Positions 47,284-54,669 of a stretch of 64,000 nt of DNA are shown here, one piece after another (the first letter of the stretch is position 1; every line of letters starts with the position of its first letter). The DNA lies in NCBI GenBank assembly GCA_002840685.1, contig PHBU01000010.1, forward strand, positions 62,001-126,000, written 5' to 3'. This DNA is from Chloroflexi bacterium HGW-Chloroflexi-6. GTDB taxonomy: Bacteria > Chloroflexota > Anaerolineae > Anaerolineales > Villigracilaceae. The notes below the pieces were generated by a model, which worked only from the letters and a program-made list of their open reading frames with translations, was not told the origin of the DNA and ran no database searches. A program made the position numbers and the translations under genes.

Positions 47284-48525
47284 ATGCGAAATCGTGTTGT
47301 TATTACCGGGCTGGGATGCATCAGCCCTTTGGGGAATACCGTTGACGAAGCCTGGCAGTCGCTGATGGCTGGTAAATCTGGCGCCGGGCCAATCACCCAT
47401 TTCGACGCCAGCCAGCACAAGACCAGGTTTGCCTGCGAAGTGAAGAATTTTGACCCGGCTGCGTTGTTCGGCGCACGGGAAGCGCGTCGTATGGATCGCT
47501 TTACCCAGTTTGCCGTGGCGGCCTCCCAGCAGGCGCTAATCCACTCTGGCCTTGAAGTCAGCGATTCCAACCGCGACCGGGTCGGGGTGGTGGTCGGTTC
47601 CGGCATCGGCGGCATCGGTACCCTGGCCGAGCAGGTTGGCGTAATGGCCGCAAAGGGCCCCGATCGCGTCAGCCCCTTCCTGGTGCCGATGATGATCTCG
47701 GATACTGCCGCCGGAATGACCGCCATTCATTTAGGCTTGCGCGGCCCGAATATGGCTGTCGTGACCGCCTGCGCCAGCGGCAACAATGCCATTGGCGAAG
47801 CGACCGAAATGATCCGGCGCGGTTCAGCCGATGCCATGCTGGCTGGCGGCGCCGAAGCGGCGATCGTCGCGATCACGATTGCGGGCATGAACGTGATGGG
47901 CGCCCTCTCGACTCGTAACGATGAGCCGCTGACCGCTTCGCGCCCTTTCGACAAAACCCGCGACGGTTTTGTGATGGGCGAGGGCGGCGTGATGCTGGTG
48001 CTCGAATCGCTTGACCACGCCCTGGCGCGCGGCGCGACCATCCTGGCTGAAGTTGCCGGGTATGGCACGACGGACGATGCTTATCATGTCTCGGCTCCGG
48101 CTGAAAACGGTTCGGGCGCAGCGATCTGTATGAAAATTGCCATCGATGATGCCGGGTTGGATGTAACCGAAATCGACTATATCAACGCCCACGGCACCTC
48201 GACCACGCTTAACGATAAATCCGAAACGGCCGCCATAAAGACTGTTTTTGGCGAGCAGGCCCATAAAGTCGCTGTTTCATCCACCAAATCGATGACCGGC
48301 CACATGATCGGCGCGGCCGGCGCAATGGAGGCCTTGATCTCCACGCTGGTCTTCCAGCACAACATGCTGCCTGCAACCATCAACTATGTCAATCCCGACC
48401 CGGATTGCGATCTGGATATTATTCCAAATACCCCGCGCCCGGCAACGCCGCGCCACATCATGTCGAATTCTTTCGGGTTTGGCGGGCACAACGCCACCCT
48501 GGTTTTCAGCCGTTATAACGGCTAA
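47284..48525 (+). CDS. fabF: Beta-ketoacyl-ACP synthase II (copy 2)
   Basis: 413 residues. Triad: Cys in VVTACASGNNA, His in INAHGTSTTLND, His in STKSMTGHMIGAAGA. GFGGHNATLVFSR ends the fold. The reading frame begins at ATG 47278, but AGGAG at 47273-47277 would touch that ATG; ATG 47284 has the proper six-base gap. It leads fabH by 17 bases, forming a fatty-acid initiation/elongation pair. A paralogue is at 30785-32032. There is no acpP, fabD or fabG nearby. Confidence 0.93.
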   Translation: MRNRVVITGLGCISPLGNTVDEAWQSLMAGKSGAGPITHFDASQHKTRFACEVKNFDPAALFGAREARRMDRFTQFAVAASQQALIHSGLEVSDSNRDRVGVVVGSGIGGIGTLAEQVGVMAAKGPDRVSPFLVPMMISDTAAGMTAIHLGLRGPNMAVVTACASGNNAIGEATEMIRRGSADAMLAGGAEAAIVAITIAGMNVMGALSTRNDEPLTASRPFDKTRDGFVMGEGGVMLVLESLDHALARGATILAEVAGYGTTDDAYHVSAPAENGSGAAICMKIAIDDAGLDVTEIDYINAHGTSTTLNDKSETAAIKTVFGEQAHKVAVSSTKSMTGHMIGAAGAMEALISTLVFQHNMLPATINYVNPDPDCDLDIIPNTPRPATPRHIMSNSFGFGGHNATLVFSRYNG

Positions 48526-48542
48526 CCTGCAACGGAGCTCTT

Positions 48543-49649
48543 ATGCCTTATGCACATATCACCGGATGGGGCATGTCGGTCCCATCCAAGGTGTTGACCA
48601 ACGACGACATCTCCAAAATGGTTGATACCAATGACGAGTGGATTCGCGAACGCACTGGCATTCGTGAGCGCCGTATCGCCGACGAGCGCCAATCTTCAGC
48701 CAGCCTCGGCGCGGAAGCGGCCATCGCTGCCCTGAAAGTTGCCGATCTGCTCCCGACCGATATTGATCTGATCATCTGCGCCACCTCGACCCCTGAGCAC
48801 ATCTTTCCGGCCACCGCCTGCATCATTCAGGATAAGATCGGGGCCACCAAAGCCGGGGCTTTTGACCTGTCGGCGGCCTGCTCCGGCTTCATCTACGGTC
48901 TTACAATGGGCTCGCAGGCCATCCGCGCTGGCGCGAACAAGAACGTGCTGGTGATCGGTACCGAAACCCTCTCGCGTTTTATCGACTGGAAAGATCGCAA
49001 TACTTGCATCCTGTTTGGCGATGGCGCGGGCGCATTCGTTCTGCAAGCCAGCGAGCAGGCTGGTGGCGCGTATGGCGCGGTTATGCACTCTGACGGTTCC
49101 GGCAGCGACCTGCTGACCATCCCGGCCGGCGGCTCGCGCACCCCGACCAGTGAACTGACCCTGCGCACCGGCATGCATTTCATTCACATGGATGGCAAGG
49201 AGGTTTTCCGCTTTGCCACACGGGTCATGGCAGGCGCAACCATCGAAGCGGTTGAGAAATCGGGTTGGAAGCTTGAAGACCTGTCGTTGATCGTGCCGCA
49301 CCAGGCCAACCAGCGCATTATCGATGCTGCTGCGCGCAGCCTGAAACTGCCGATGGACAAGTTCATGGTCAACCTCGACCGCTACGGCAACACCTCGACT
49401 GCCTCGATCCCGATCGCGACGGTTGAGGCGGTCCAGCAGGGTAAGCTCCGACCCGGAGACAAGGTGGTTTTCGTCGGTTTTGGCGCAGGCCTGACCTGGG
49501 GCGCGCTGGCCGCCGAATGGACTGGTCCCAAGCAAGCTACCCGCCGCGTGGTCAAGGCTGAATGGTTCCCGTGGTTTGCCCCCATCCGCTCTGTCCTGCG
49601 CCGTTTTGGCCGCCTGATCGAGGGCATCATCTTTGGCCGCAAATCTTGA
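48543..49649 (+). CDS. fabH: Beta-ketoacyl-ACP synthase III with C-terminal tail
   Basis: 368 residues. Condenses acetyl-CoA with malonyl-ACP to begin fatty-acid synthesis. Triad Cys (SAACSGFIYG), His (VPHQANQRI) and Asn (RYGNTSTASI). The normal protein ends around VVFVGFGAGLTWGALAAEW (about residue 326); about 42 extra residues (TGPKQATRRVVKAEWFPWFA and on) follow, basic and partly amphipathic. Such a tail could bind the membrane. GGAG at 48533-48536 serves the ATG. A promoter for tatA lies over the last codons. Confidence 0.93.
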   Translation: MPYAHITGWGMSVPSKVLTNDDISKMVDTNDEWIRERTGIRERRIADERQSSASLGAEAAIAALKVADLLPTDIDLIICATSTPEHIFPATACIIQDKIGATKAGAFDLSAACSGFIYGLTMGSQAIRAGANKNVLVIGTETLSRFIDWKDRNTCILFGDGAGAFVLQASEQAGGAYGAVMHSDGSGSDLLTIPAGGSRTPTSELTLRTGMHFIHMDGKEVFRFATRVMAGATIEAVEKSGWKLEDLSLIVPHQANQRIIDAAARSLKLPMDKFMVNLDRYGNTSTASIPIATVEAVQQGKLRPGDKVVFVGFGAGLTWGALAAEWTGPKQATRRVVKAEWFPWFAPIRSVLRRFGRLIEGIIFGRKS

Positions 49650-49660
49650 TAGGGTATAAT
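49632..49660 (+). promoter_or_regulatory. tatA: Promoter of tatA
   Basis: TTTGGC (49632-49637), 17 bases, TATAAT (49655-49660). The -35 overlaps the last codons of fabH. ATG 49689 follows with AAAGGAG at 49676-49682. Confidence 0.65.
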
Positions 49661-49688
49661 CAGGGCACTACAGTTAAAGGAGCAAAAC

Positions 49689-49880
49689 ATGCGCGTATTT
49701 GGACTTGGCGTCCCTGAACTTCTGATTATCCTGGTGATCATCATCATCTTGTTTGGGCCCGGTCGTTTCGGTAAAATTCTTGGCGAGCTTGGTTCTGGCC
49801 TGAAATCCTTTCGTGACAGCCTGACCGAGAAAAAAGATGAACCGGGCACCGACGAGAACGGCAATATCGAACCCAAGTAA
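49689..49880 (+). CDS. tatA: Twin-arginine translocase subunit TatA/TatE
   Basis: 63 residues. One membrane helix (LLIILVIIIILFGPGRFG), the FGPG hinge, an amphipathic helix (KILGELGSGLKSFRDSL) and an acidic tail. Forms the pore-like part of the Tat system for folded proteins. TatC is not in the window. It has its own promoter and terminator. The Rieske protein at 39708-40124 carries a twin-arginine signal and is a likely client. Confidence 0.93.
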   Translation: MRVFGLGVPELLIILVIIIILFGPGRFGKILGELGSGLKSFRDSLTEKKDEPGTDENGNIEPK

Positions 49881-49884
49881 CAGC

Positions 49885-49918
49885 AGTAGGACAAGAGCAC
49901 ATCTTGTCCTACTTTATT
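49885..49918 (+). terminator. Rho-independent terminator of tatA
   Basis: A perfect 12-base-pair stem (49885-49896 with 49902-49913) around GCACA, then TTTATTTA. Confidence 0.85.
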
Positions 49919-49930
49919 TAAGGGATGATG

Positions 49931-50698
49931 ATGCACTACCTTGACCCTGGCAAGGCGGGTGACCCCGCCATTTTGTTCCTGCACGGTTTGGGCGCCAACG
50001 CAACCTCCTGGACTTTGCAATTGGATGCCCTTATGGCAGCCGGATTCCGCCCGATCGCCCCCGACCTGCCCGGATTTGGCGAATCCGCTTACGATGGGCG
50101 CGGCTGGAGCTTCAAGCGCATGGCCGCTCTTTTAGCGGATCTCGTTAACGGGTTGGGCGCGGCCCCTGTCCACCTGGTTGGCCTGTCGATGGGCGGAGTT
50201 GTCGCCCAGCAGTTGGCCCTTGACGCTCCGCAACTCGTCCGCAGTCTAACGCTGGTCAGCACCTTCAGCGTTTTGCGCCCCAAGAATCTCTCGCAGTGGC
50301 TGTATTTCATCCAGCGTTTGGTGGTTGTTCACACCCTCGGCCTGGAGCGGCAGTCCAAACTTGTTTCGCGGCGGGTTTTTCCCGGCCCCGGGCAGGAAGA
50401 ATTGCGCCGCATGGCCGAAGCTCAGATTGCATCTGCCGACCCGCGCGCCTATCGGGCCGCCATGCGCTGCCTGGGGCTGTTCAACTCCAGCAAACGCCTT
50501 GCGGAAATTAAAATCCCCACTTTGGTGATCTCCGGCGCGGACGATTCCACCGTCCCGTTGGAGCACCAAACCCTGCTGGCCAAATCGATCCCTGGCGCGC
50601 GCCAGGTGATCATCCCGAAGGCCGGCCATGCCGCGGCCATCGATCAGGCCGAAACCTTTAATCGTTATTTATTGGAATTCTACCGGACGCTACCATGA
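49931..50698 (+). CDS. Alpha/beta-hydrolase
   Basis: 255 residues from ATG 49931, which has AAGGG six bases upstream; two ATG codons precede it (49925, 49928). The catalytic triad is Ser in HLVGLSMGGVVAQQ, Asp in VISGADDSTVP and His in PKAGHAAAIDQ; the oxyanion loop is FLHGLGANATSW. The small cap domain (about 130-190) suggests a small lipophilic ester, lactone or haloalkane substrate, not determined. Its stop overlaps the next gene by four bases. Confidence 0.88.
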   Translation: MHYLDPGKAGDPAILFLHGLGANATSWTLQLDALMAAGFRPIAPDLPGFGESAYDGRGWSFKRMAALLADLVNGLGAAPVHLVGLSMGGVVAQQLALDAPQLVRSLTLVSTFSVLRPKNLSQWLYFIQRLVVVHTLGLERQSKLVSRRVFPGPGQEELRRMAEAQIASADPRAYRAAMRCLGLFNSSKRLAEIKIPTLVISGADDSTVPLEHQTLLAKSIPGARQVIIPKAGHAAAIDQAETFNRYLLEFYRTLP

Positions 50699-51204
50699 AA
50701 ATCCTTGAAACCGAACGACTGCTTCTGCGCCGCCTTGTCCCCGAAGATCTCGATGCGCTTTACACCCTCTACAGCGATCCGATCGTGCGCCGATACTTCC
50801 CCGAAGGTACGTTAACCCTTGAAGAAACCCGCGAAGAGTTGGAATGGTTTCTTAACGGCCACCCAAGGCACCCCGAATTGGGCCTGTGGGCGGCCATTCT
50901 AAAGGAAACCGGTCAATTTATCGGGCGCTGCGGCCTGTTGCCCTGGTCGATCGACGATCAGTTTGAAATCGAAATTGCCTATATGCTCGGCAAAGAATAC
51001 TGGGGGCAGGGCCTGGCCAGCGAAGCCGCGCAGGGTATCGCCAGATATGCCCATGAGCAGTTGGGGCTGACCCGCCTGATCTGTCTGATCGACCACGATA
51101 ACGCCGCATCCATCCGCGTTGCGACAAAGACCGGTATGACCTTCGAAAAAGAAGGCTTCGACGACAAAGGCCCGTATGTGCTGTATTCGATGGAAATTCC
51201 GTAA
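50695..51204 (+). CDS. GNAT acetyltransferase, RimJ/RimL type
   Basis: 169 residues, coupled to the hydrolase gene by ATGA. LETERLLLRRLVPEDLDALY and EIAYMLGKEYWGQGLASEAA (acetyl-CoA loop) with LTRLICLIDHDNAASIRVAT are typical. Substrate unknown. The last codon and stop (TAA at 51202-51204) are part of the palindrome at 51201-51229. Confidence 0.87.
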   Translation: MKILETERLLLRRLVPEDLDALYTLYSDPIVRRYFPEGTLTLEETREELEWFLNGHPRHPELGLWAAILKETGQFIGRCGLLPWSIDDQFEIEIAYMLGKEYWGQGLASEAAQGIARYAHEQLGLTRLICLIDHDNAASIRVATKTGMTFEKEGFDDKGPYVLYSMEIP

Positions 51205-51229
51205 GGGCGACCCATTGGGTCGCCCTTAC
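51201..51229. repeat. 29-base perfect palindrome between convergent genes
   Basis: Arms 51201-51214 and 51216-51229 match exactly around one central base. Starts GTAAGGGCGACCC. It holds TAA stops of both neighbours, 51202-51204 (plus) and 51226-51228 (minus). Related by length and ends to the palindrome at 26025-26053. It can also act as a terminator stem. Confidence 0.8.
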
Positions 51230-51696
51230 TTCACAAACGGCACACCCTCCGGTTTGAGCGCATCCTTGATCCGTTCGACATGGCCGAGAAGAACATCCAG
51301 CTGGCCGATCTCTTCCAACGTGTAAAAGCCGTAGGCGGTGGTTTCATCGCTTAATCCTGCTTCACCCCCGACCAATTCCACTTCAAAACTGAGCGAAACG
51401 ATATGGGCTTTGTTGCCGTCCGGGTAGATCACCAGCCGGTTGGGGTCACTGTACACGCCCAGGAAGCGTGTTACCCGTCCGCGCAGGCCGGTTTCCTCCC
51501 AGAGCTCGCGCAAAACCGCTTCTTCAACGCTCTCGCCGGGGTCGACCCGTCCGCTGGGCAGGCACCACATCCCGTTATCGGTGCGTTGGGTCATGTAGAC
51601 TCGTTCGCGCCCCTCATCAAATAAAATGGCTGAGCAGCCAAGGCGTAACTCGCCCTGTTTGCCCAGCCGGTCGCCGTACAAAATTTGGGTTTTCAT
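51226..51696 (-). CDS. Nudix hydrolase
   Basis: 156 residues from ATG 51696. The Nudix box is GESVEEAVLRELWEETGL (GX5EX7REUXEEXGU complete). It cleaves a nucleoside diphosphate linked to another group; no substrate feature can be read. An in-frame TTG at 51702 would add two residues, but TATAAT ends only six bases before ATG 51696 and so sets a leaderless start. Follows the pirin gene by 20 bases; the stop is in a palindrome. Confidence 0.9.
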   Translation of the reverse strand: MKTQILYGDRLGKQGELRLGCSAILFDEGRERVYMTQRTDNGMWCLPSGRVDPGESVEEAVLRELWEETGLRGRVTRFLGVYSDPNRLVIYPDGNKAHIVSLSFEVELVGGEAGLSDETTAYGFYTLEEIGQLDVLLGHVERIKDALKPEGVPFVK

Positions 51697-51702
51697 GCCC
51701 AA

Positions 51703-51708
51703 ATTATA
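51703..51708 (-). promoter_or_regulatory. -10 box (TATAAT) six bases before the Nudix gene
   Basis: On the minus strand TATAAT, TTGGGC, ATG 51696, with no Shine-Dalgarno. Predicts a leaderless message, separate from the pirin gene upstream. Nearly the same as the moaC promoter. Confidence 0.55.
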
Positions 51709-51716
51709 CAGCCGGA

Positions 51717-52580
51717 TTAACTTACAAACGTTCCACTCCGCAGATCGGTCAGCGCCTGGCGGATCTCCTCCTGGGTGTTCATCACGAACGGCCCATAAGG
51801 TGCGATCGGCTCGCCAAACGGCGCACCCGCGATCAGCATGAAGCGGACGTGCTGATCTTCGGCAGCCCTGACCTTGAGCATATCGCCATCCGCAAATTTG
51901 ACCATCCGAACAGCGGGAACGCGCTGCCCTTCATCGGACTGGCCGTCATCGAAGAAGCCCAGACCCTCGAAAACGTAGGCCAGGGTCGTGTGCCCGCGTG
52001 GGACATCGATCTCAAACTCGCGGCCGGCCTCGACCTGGACATCCATGTAAACCGGCTGGGCGGCGATCTCTGTGGCCGGCCCGCCAACCCCGGCATAGTC
52101 CCCGGCAACGACGCGCACGGTGACCCCGTCCTTTTCCAGGCTGGGGATGTTCCCGCCGCTGATCTCCTGGTAGCGTGGCTGCGACATTTTCAGCCGGGCA
52201 GGCAGGTTGACCCATAACTGAAAGCCGTAGATAACGCCGTTTGGCCCGCGCTGGGGCATTTCCTCGTGCAAAATGCCGCGGCCGCTGGTCATCCACTGCA
52301 CCGCGCCGGGACCAATCTCGCCCTGGTTGCCCAGGCTGTCGCGGTGACGAACCTGGCCGTCCAGCATATAGGTCACGGTCTCGATCCCGCGGTGCGGGTG
52401 GGTCGGGAATCCGCGAATCGGCCCTTCGAGCGGATCGTTGAAAGCGAAATGATCGAAGAGCAGGAAGGGGTCAAACAGGTTCGAGACTTTCGGCCCAAAA
52501 GAGCGCTGCAACAAAACACCCGCGCCTTCGATCACGTATTGCGGTTCGATAATCTCTTCAATTTTGCGATATTCTTTCAT
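51717..52580 (-). CDS. Pirin family protein
   Basis: 287 residues, double cupin. The N-terminal cupin metal ligands are in GFPTHPHRGIETVTYML and later HRDSLG and SGRGILHEEM; DHFAFNDPLEG is the pirin signature. Pirins bind Fe and some oxidise quercetin; others are regulators. The C-terminal cupin (about 165-280) lacks an obvious metal set. No signal peptide. Upstream, AAAGG lies eight bases from ATG. Confidence 0.93.
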   Translation of the reverse strand: MKEYRKIEEIIEPQYVIEGAGVLLQRSFGPKVSNLFDPFLLFDHFAFNDPLEGPIRGFPTHPHRGIETVTYMLDGQVRHRDSLGNQGEIGPGAVQWMTSGRGILHEEMPQRGPNGVIYGFQLWVNLPARLKMSQPRYQEISGGNIPSLEKDGVTVRVVAGDYAGVGGPATEIAAQPVYMDVQVEAGREFEIDVPRGHTTLAYVFEGLGFFDDGQSDEGQRVPAVRMVKFADGDMLKVRAAEDQHVRFMLIAGAPFGEPIAPYGPFVMNTQEEIRQALTDLRSGTFVS

Positions 52581-52814
52581 GGGCTACCTTTATTTTCTGT
52601 GAACTTTGTTATTTTAGCAGGTTAATTTTGGACTTACTATATCCATATTGTACAGGATAATGATTTGATGTCAAACTATTCTTGGGGTCTTTTACAATCC
52701 TCTTACAAAAGTTTTGCCAGGCCGCCAGGTCCGAAAATCACTTGTAATTCATAATCGCTTTTGATACTATACTTTTAACTATGTTATGGGGAAATTCCCA
52801 CATAAAGAGGTAAT

Positions 52815-54455
52815 ATGTCTACATTGCGATTTGCTGGGCGAAAGTGGTTTTTTGCTTTGTTTTTCGTTTTGGGATTAGCGGGGATTTATATCGTCGGATT
52901 GATTTTTTTACCATCGGCAATCAAAACCAATTATCAAAAGAGAGATTGTGACCGGGCGTTACAGTTGTTTGCAGCGTATTCCAGTTTCTACTTTGATGCC
53001 AGGGGGGAAAGGGCTGGTGTTTCGAATCTGGTGATTGAGTGTGCGACCTATAACCTTGCTGTGTATCGGGAGGAACAAAAAGCATGGCAAGATGCTTATA
53101 ATGCCGATAAAACTTATCTTGAATCCTACCCATCTGGAATATTTTATGATGAGGTATATACACAGATTGCCCGTGTGTTAATTGCCTGGGCGAAGGATTT
53201 GTACTCACAAAAGGATTATCGCGCTGCACTTGGAAAGCTGGCCCAAGTTGTGCAATATTATGCAGATACGGTCGCCGCTCGGGAAGCCGAGGATTTGGAG
53301 GCGGAGATTTATAGAAACTGGAGTGGTGATTTATTGGTATCGAGGAATTATGCTGGCGCGTTGGATGTGTTGAACGAGTATCTTCGTTCGGCACAAATTA
53401 ATCATCGGGAAGAAGATGTTAAGGTTGCAAAGGACAGGTTTGCTCAGCTCTATTTAAGCTGGGGGGCAGAGTTGCGCAATTCCGATGATTTTGCCGGTGC
53501 CGAAAGAACTCTGCATCAATTGCAAGATTGGGCGCGCGCCAACCAACAACCAGAGATTATAGCAGCGGCCAATTATGAATTGGCACAGACTTATCTGGCG
53601 TGGGCATTAGATTTACAATCTCAGCAGATGTTTTCTGAAGCAAAATATCGTCTGGAGCAGGCCATAGCTGTCGATCCGGAGCAGCAATCTGATTCCGGGC
53701 CAGCTGCTCAGTCCAAGGTTGCTATGTTGTCTGTTTACCTCAATTGGGGAAATATGCTAATTGCACAAAACGATTTTCCAGGTGGTCTTTCACAATATAA
53801 TGCGGCATTGGAACTTTCGGATGATGAAAATCGAGCAAGAGCAAAAGATGCAGTTTTACATGGTTATCTTGTCTGGGCTGATGCGCTAGTTAAAGATGAT
53901 GATTTCATCCTGGCCTTGGAAAAAATTAAACTGGCTGAGGCTGACCCTGGTTCTGATACGGGGAAAAATGACGTAGAAGCGGCGCGTGCAATAATCTATG
54001 CAGCTTTCTCGAATTCACAGGGCCAACAGGCGCAGCAAGCAATGAAAGCCGCCATGAGGGCCGTTTGTCAGGGAAAAAAACGACCAGAATTACCTATCTT
54101 TGGTTTGGATAAAAACAAAATTCGTGCGAGTGTTTTTGGTGTAAATACCGAATTACCAGAAAATCTTGCAGCAACTACCCCGGGCGAGATGCATTATGTA
54201 GTCTGTATTGAGGAAGAGTATGAAATAACTCAGATCAAGGAGGCAGTTTGCTGTAAAGCCATTTATCAGAGAATCAATTGGAGGGTTACGCTGCACAGGG
54301 TTAGTGATGCACTGGAACAAGCTAAAACGATATTACTTGGGGTGGAGCCGTCCGACAGATTTGAGACCAGACTTTTTACACCATTGGAATATATTGTAGG
54401 GGCTCCTCCAAGTGCTGCCGATTTGGCCCACTGGTTGATGACAATCATGAAATAG
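52815..54455 (+). CDS. Membrane-anchored TPR-like protein
   Basis: 546 residues. A single N-terminal membrane helix (WFFALFFVLGLAGIYIVGLIF), then a long helical repeat region (about 40-400) of TPR type (for example AWAKDLYSQKDYRAALGKLA, WSGDLLVSRNYAGALDVL, AWALDLQSQQMFSEAKYRLE), then a C-terminal mixed domain (about 405-546) with several Cys. The repeats should face outside the cell, binding proteins. Family not recognised. It is clearly more AT-rich than the surroundings, suggesting horizontal transfer. AAGAGG serves ATG 52815. The 234 bases before it are AT-rich; TTGATA and TATGTT/TATACT strings near 52761-52785 may be a promoter, but spacing does not fit well. Confidence 0.78.
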   Translation: MSTLRFAGRKWFFALFFVLGLAGIYIVGLIFLPSAIKTNYQKRDCDRALQLFAAYSSFYFDARGERAGVSNLVIECATYNLAVYREEQKAWQDAYNADKTYLESYPSGIFYDEVYTQIARVLIAWAKDLYSQKDYRAALGKLAQVVQYYADTVAAREAEDLEAEIYRNWSGDLLVSRNYAGALDVLNEYLRSAQINHREEDVKVAKDRFAQLYLSWGAELRNSDDFAGAERTLHQLQDWARANQQPEIIAAANYELAQTYLAWALDLQSQQMFSEAKYRLEQAIAVDPEQQSDSGPAAQSKVAMLSVYLNWGNMLIAQNDFPGGLSQYNAALELSDDENRARAKDAVLHGYLVWADALVKDDDFILALEKIKLAEADPGSDTGKNDVEAARAIIYAAFSNSQGQQAQQAMKAAMRAVCQGKKRPELPIFGLDKNKIRASVFGVNTELPENLAATTPGEMHYVVCIEEEYEITQIKEAVCCKAIYQRINWRVTLHRVSDALEQAKTILLGVEPSDRFETRLFTPLEYIVGAPPSAADLAHWLMTIMK

Positions 54456-54467
54456 AATTCATTTTCT

Positions 54468-54566
54468 TATGGCCCGATGATGGCAAATTCCAGCAGCCCG
54501 CGCGCGATTTCCCGCGCCAGAACCGGGTTGCCCGCTTTGAGTGCGCCCCCCAACAGTTCTTTGAAA
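54468..54566 (-). pseudogene. Short coding remnant, origin unknown
   Basis: On the minus strand the frame ends at 54468 and reads FKELLGGALKAGNPVLAREI and on to ARGLLEFAIIGP before the stop; the composition is typical of the local coding DNA and unlike the AT-rich gene next to it. There is no start codon within reach and a terminator hairpin lies just upstream, so it looks like the end of a lost gene. I do not recognise the family, and it may be chance. Confidence 0.3.
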
Positions 54567-54570
54567 CAAG

Positions 54571-54604
54571 AAAGCCAGCAAGCTGAAAGGCCTGCTGGCT
54601 TTTA
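54571..54604 (-). terminator. Terminator of the ADP-forming acyl-CoA synthetase gene
   Basis: A 10-base-pair stem (54571-54580 with 54593-54602) with a 12-base loop, 66 bases after the stop at 54670 on the minus strand; T-rich on both sides. Confidence 0.65.
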
Positions 54605-54669
54605 AACAATTATTGTTGTCTCGATCAGGCGGAAAAGCACCGCCCACTCGACCAACTGAAGAAACTAAC

